Origin: Brachypterus glaber
Taxonomy: Eukaryota > Arthropoda > Insecta > Coleoptera > Kateretidae
Assembly (NCBI GenBank): GCA_958510825.1
Contig: OY294051.1
Coordinates: forward strand, 30,879,667-30,943,666
Length of the DNA: 64,000 nt
Reading direction: 5' to 3'
Positions 61,837 through 64,000 of the stretch are shown piece after piece. The notes under the pieces were generated by a model. It was not told the origin of the DNA and made no database searches. It worked only from the letters and a program-made list of their open reading frames with translations. Position numbers and translations under genes: made by a program. Position 1 is the first letter of the stretch. Each line of letters opens with the position of its first letter.

Positions 61837-63941
61837 GCTTCAAGAAAAATTAATTAAAAAAAAATAAATGAAAACACGAAAAGACGAAAAACATTTAAAA
61901 GACTAAGCCAAAATTTGATATTTTAATTTTTAAGCCGCAAGATACGGTAGAAGTTGTAAACACGATCTGCGCCCACATGTATAAAAATACAACAACAAAA
62001 TCGTTTAAAACGGCGTTTCACACTTCAATTTTTAAAAAGTTTAGCTATGTGCAATTTGATGTTATCTTATAGCTGAATTATGGTTGTCTCTACATATTAG
62101 CATGTAGCCCATCAAATTTCAAGTGTGAAACATAGTTTGAAAGGAAATTTTAGGTATTTTTTTATATCGGGCCCAAAAAAATGAATTAAGGTCCTATTGC
62201 ACTATTTTTAATAACAGATATTCAAAATGCCAATAGAAAAATATAAATTTTTTGTTATTAAATTTCAGCCAAATATTTTGTTAAGTTTAAGCTACAAAAA
62301 AAATAATTTAGTGGCAAACATACTTTTTAGTTACAACATACCAATTGTTTTTATACCATTATAGAAGATATTGAATTGTTGTACCATAATTTGGTTTTTA
62401 TCTATATAATTTTTTATTTGCTGTAAAATTTTGGATTTTGTAAATTTATTTTAGTAATAATTAAATTAGAGGAAAAGGGCAGATTTTCTAATTAGAATTA
62501 AAAGCAAAGCTTAGCTAAGCTTCACTTTTAAATTAGGATATTTTACTGAAGTAAGTAACGTTTAATTATGTGCCAATATAAACAAGGCGTCAAGGTTAGG
62601 TATAGCGCGAGTTTTAGTTAACTTTTCCACTAGCGTTTTATACTATTTTATTCACAATCATTTATTTTATTAGATAGGGAATACTATAATCTACAACTAG
62701 TTTGGACTTTTTATATTCTACACGAGTGGAAATTTTGACATGATCATGAGTGTAAAATATACATTCCAAATGTGATCTAGACTATACTTTTTCTTTGACT
62801 ATAACATTTTTTAATAATTTTATTGTTTTTTTATTAAGTCGCTTAAGTCCACATCTAATTCTAGTTTCATGCTATAAATGTCTGCGTCGTTTTTGATTGT
62901 CAAATTGCATTATAATTAAGTTAATAATAAGCTCACATGTGCCTATTCCATCACAAGAGCAAGAATATATCATTCTTGCACAGTATTCCAGAATATAGTC
63001 AGAATATAGTCATTCTGTCATTGAAAATTATTTAACAATTATGCTATTCTAAAGAAGTCATAAAAAGTAGTTTTTAATTTTACTGATGTTAAATTAAAGA
63101 AGAGCTTTTTCGACCTAGGTTAGTAATAATGTATTTCCCATTTTTTTAGGCTAAATGATCATGAATAATATTATCTAATTAAAATCGACCTAAAATAATA
63201 TGCCCTTCTCCGCTTAAAAATGTTTTTTTTATTCGAGTGTAACTAAAAGCGTCACTTTTTTGTAATTAAATTACAAATTATTTGTAGAATATTTGATTTT
63301 TCGAAAAAATACTCGTCGCGACATTGATTAATTGATTGATATTGAAACTGATGACATTTGAACCTCAAATTTGTTGTCGAAAATACATTTTTTTTAATGA
63401 GGTATTACAATCGAATAAAAAATAATGTATGATACACGAACTAAAACTGTTTTTAGGGCGATTACGGTTGCCAACCTCACCGAGCTCAGGTGGAAATCTC
63501 CGTAATCGCCCTGAAAACAGTATTTTTCGTCCTTGTATCATAAACTACTATATTATGGATGAAGTCCAGCCAACCTACCTTTCGGCAGTAATAAGTTAAA
63601 AATATCGATTTCCTAGGAACGAAAACACATTTTTCTACGATGTAATATAAAAGTTAACAGTTCTACAAAAACAAATAAAGTTTTCTGACCGAAAAATAAC
63701 CTGTTTCTTAACATTTTACTTTTCTGCTCGTTACCATGACAGCAAGCGCAAAATTGAATTTTGCGCGCTAGAGTGTAGGCAACCGGCATGTCAATCGTAA
63801 AACAGCTGTCAACTTGACAGTATATGCTACGGGATGATGTGTGCTGCCATTTTTTTAATATAAAATTATTATTTATCATTAATAAAATCTCAATTTCGTG
63901 TGCTAAATATTTATGTGTTAAATATTTGTTGTTAAGGGATT
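61837..63941. other. Intergenic region between the two last genes
   Basis: Contains the palindrome element at 63429-63546. A promoter-like zone near 63740-63850 has CAGCTG next to CTGTCAACTTGACAG and a GC-rich GCGCGC patch. The minus-strand frame at 63613-63879 is not recognisable. Confidence 0.5.
63429..63546. repeat. Palindrome-core element, copy 2
   Basis: The ends TATGATACACGAACTAAAAC and TTTTCGTCCTTGTATCATA resemble those at 46289-46744. The core differs: ACTGTTTTTAGGGCGATTAC with GTAATCGCCCTGAAAACAGT around a GC-rich loop. Confidence 0.75.
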
Positions 63942-64000
63942 ATGGAGAGTTACTCTGATGAGGGTCTTTCTTTTAAACCACCAGATTTGCAAAAAATTGT
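63942..64000 (+). CDS. Start of an unidentified plus-strand gene (cut by window)
   Basis: The frame opens MESYSDEGLSFKPPDLQKI and runs off the window. The ATG has A at -3 and G at +4, and an in-frame TAA lies nine bases upstream, so this is the first codon. Twenty residues are too few to name a family. Confidence 0.5.
   Translation, partial: MESYSDEGLSFKPPDLQKI

Overview
The window is AT-rich eukaryotic nuclear DNA. It has spliceosomal introns with GT/AG borders, long introns and intergenic stretches packed with small DNA-transposon derivatives, and proteins that look like insect orthologues. It is most likely a holometabolous insect. A beetle would fit the repeat content, but I cannot prove the order from sequence alone. 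No rRNA, tRNA or CRISPR array was seen.

Layout: (1) 1-2.2 kb is intergenic, with a five-copy tandem array of about 273 bp. (2) 2315-2551 on the minus strand is a single-exon gene for mitochondrial ATP synthase subunit e; it is divergent from the next gene across about 720 bp. (3) 3275-32446 on the plus strand is a complete 16-exon gene for the deubiquitinase USP7/HAUSP. All splice phases join to give 1110 residues, with the catalytic Cys230, His471 and Asp488, the TRAF/MATH domain, the five UBL domains and the C-terminal activating tail intact. (4) 32.4-38.8 kb is intergenic and repeat-rich. (5) 38828-49671 on the plus strand is a complete gene for serine hydroxymethyltransferase. Its first exon encodes a mitochondrial-type presequence that splices in frame upstream of a second, internal start codon, so one gene can supply a mitochondrial (493 aa) and a cytosolic (468 aa) enzyme. 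(6) 49.7-58.2 kb is intergenic, dominated by a six-copy satellite-like array of about 480 bp. (7) 58259-61836 on the minus strand is a probable small two-exon gene of unknown function (85 aa as joined). (8) 63942 to the end is the start of another plus-strand gene, cut by the window.

The two large genes are not obviously in one pathway. USP7 is a nuclear ubiquitin protease and SHMT is a one-carbon enzyme. Subunit e and the mitochondrial SHMT isoform act in mitochondria.

The accessory DNA is the most informative part. It includes several MITE families with visible terminal inverted repeats and target-site duplications (TTA, TTAA, TA and probably 8 bp). A foldback element with minisatellite arms carries a 9-bp duplication and sits 3 bp inside the terminal repeat of a TTAA-type element. 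One short retroposon-like insertion has its empty site preserved in a paralogous repeat. Decayed non-LTR, BEL/Pao, Tc1 and mariner coding remnants are present, as is a recurrent architecture of AT-rich conserved ends around unrelated GC-rich palindromic cores.
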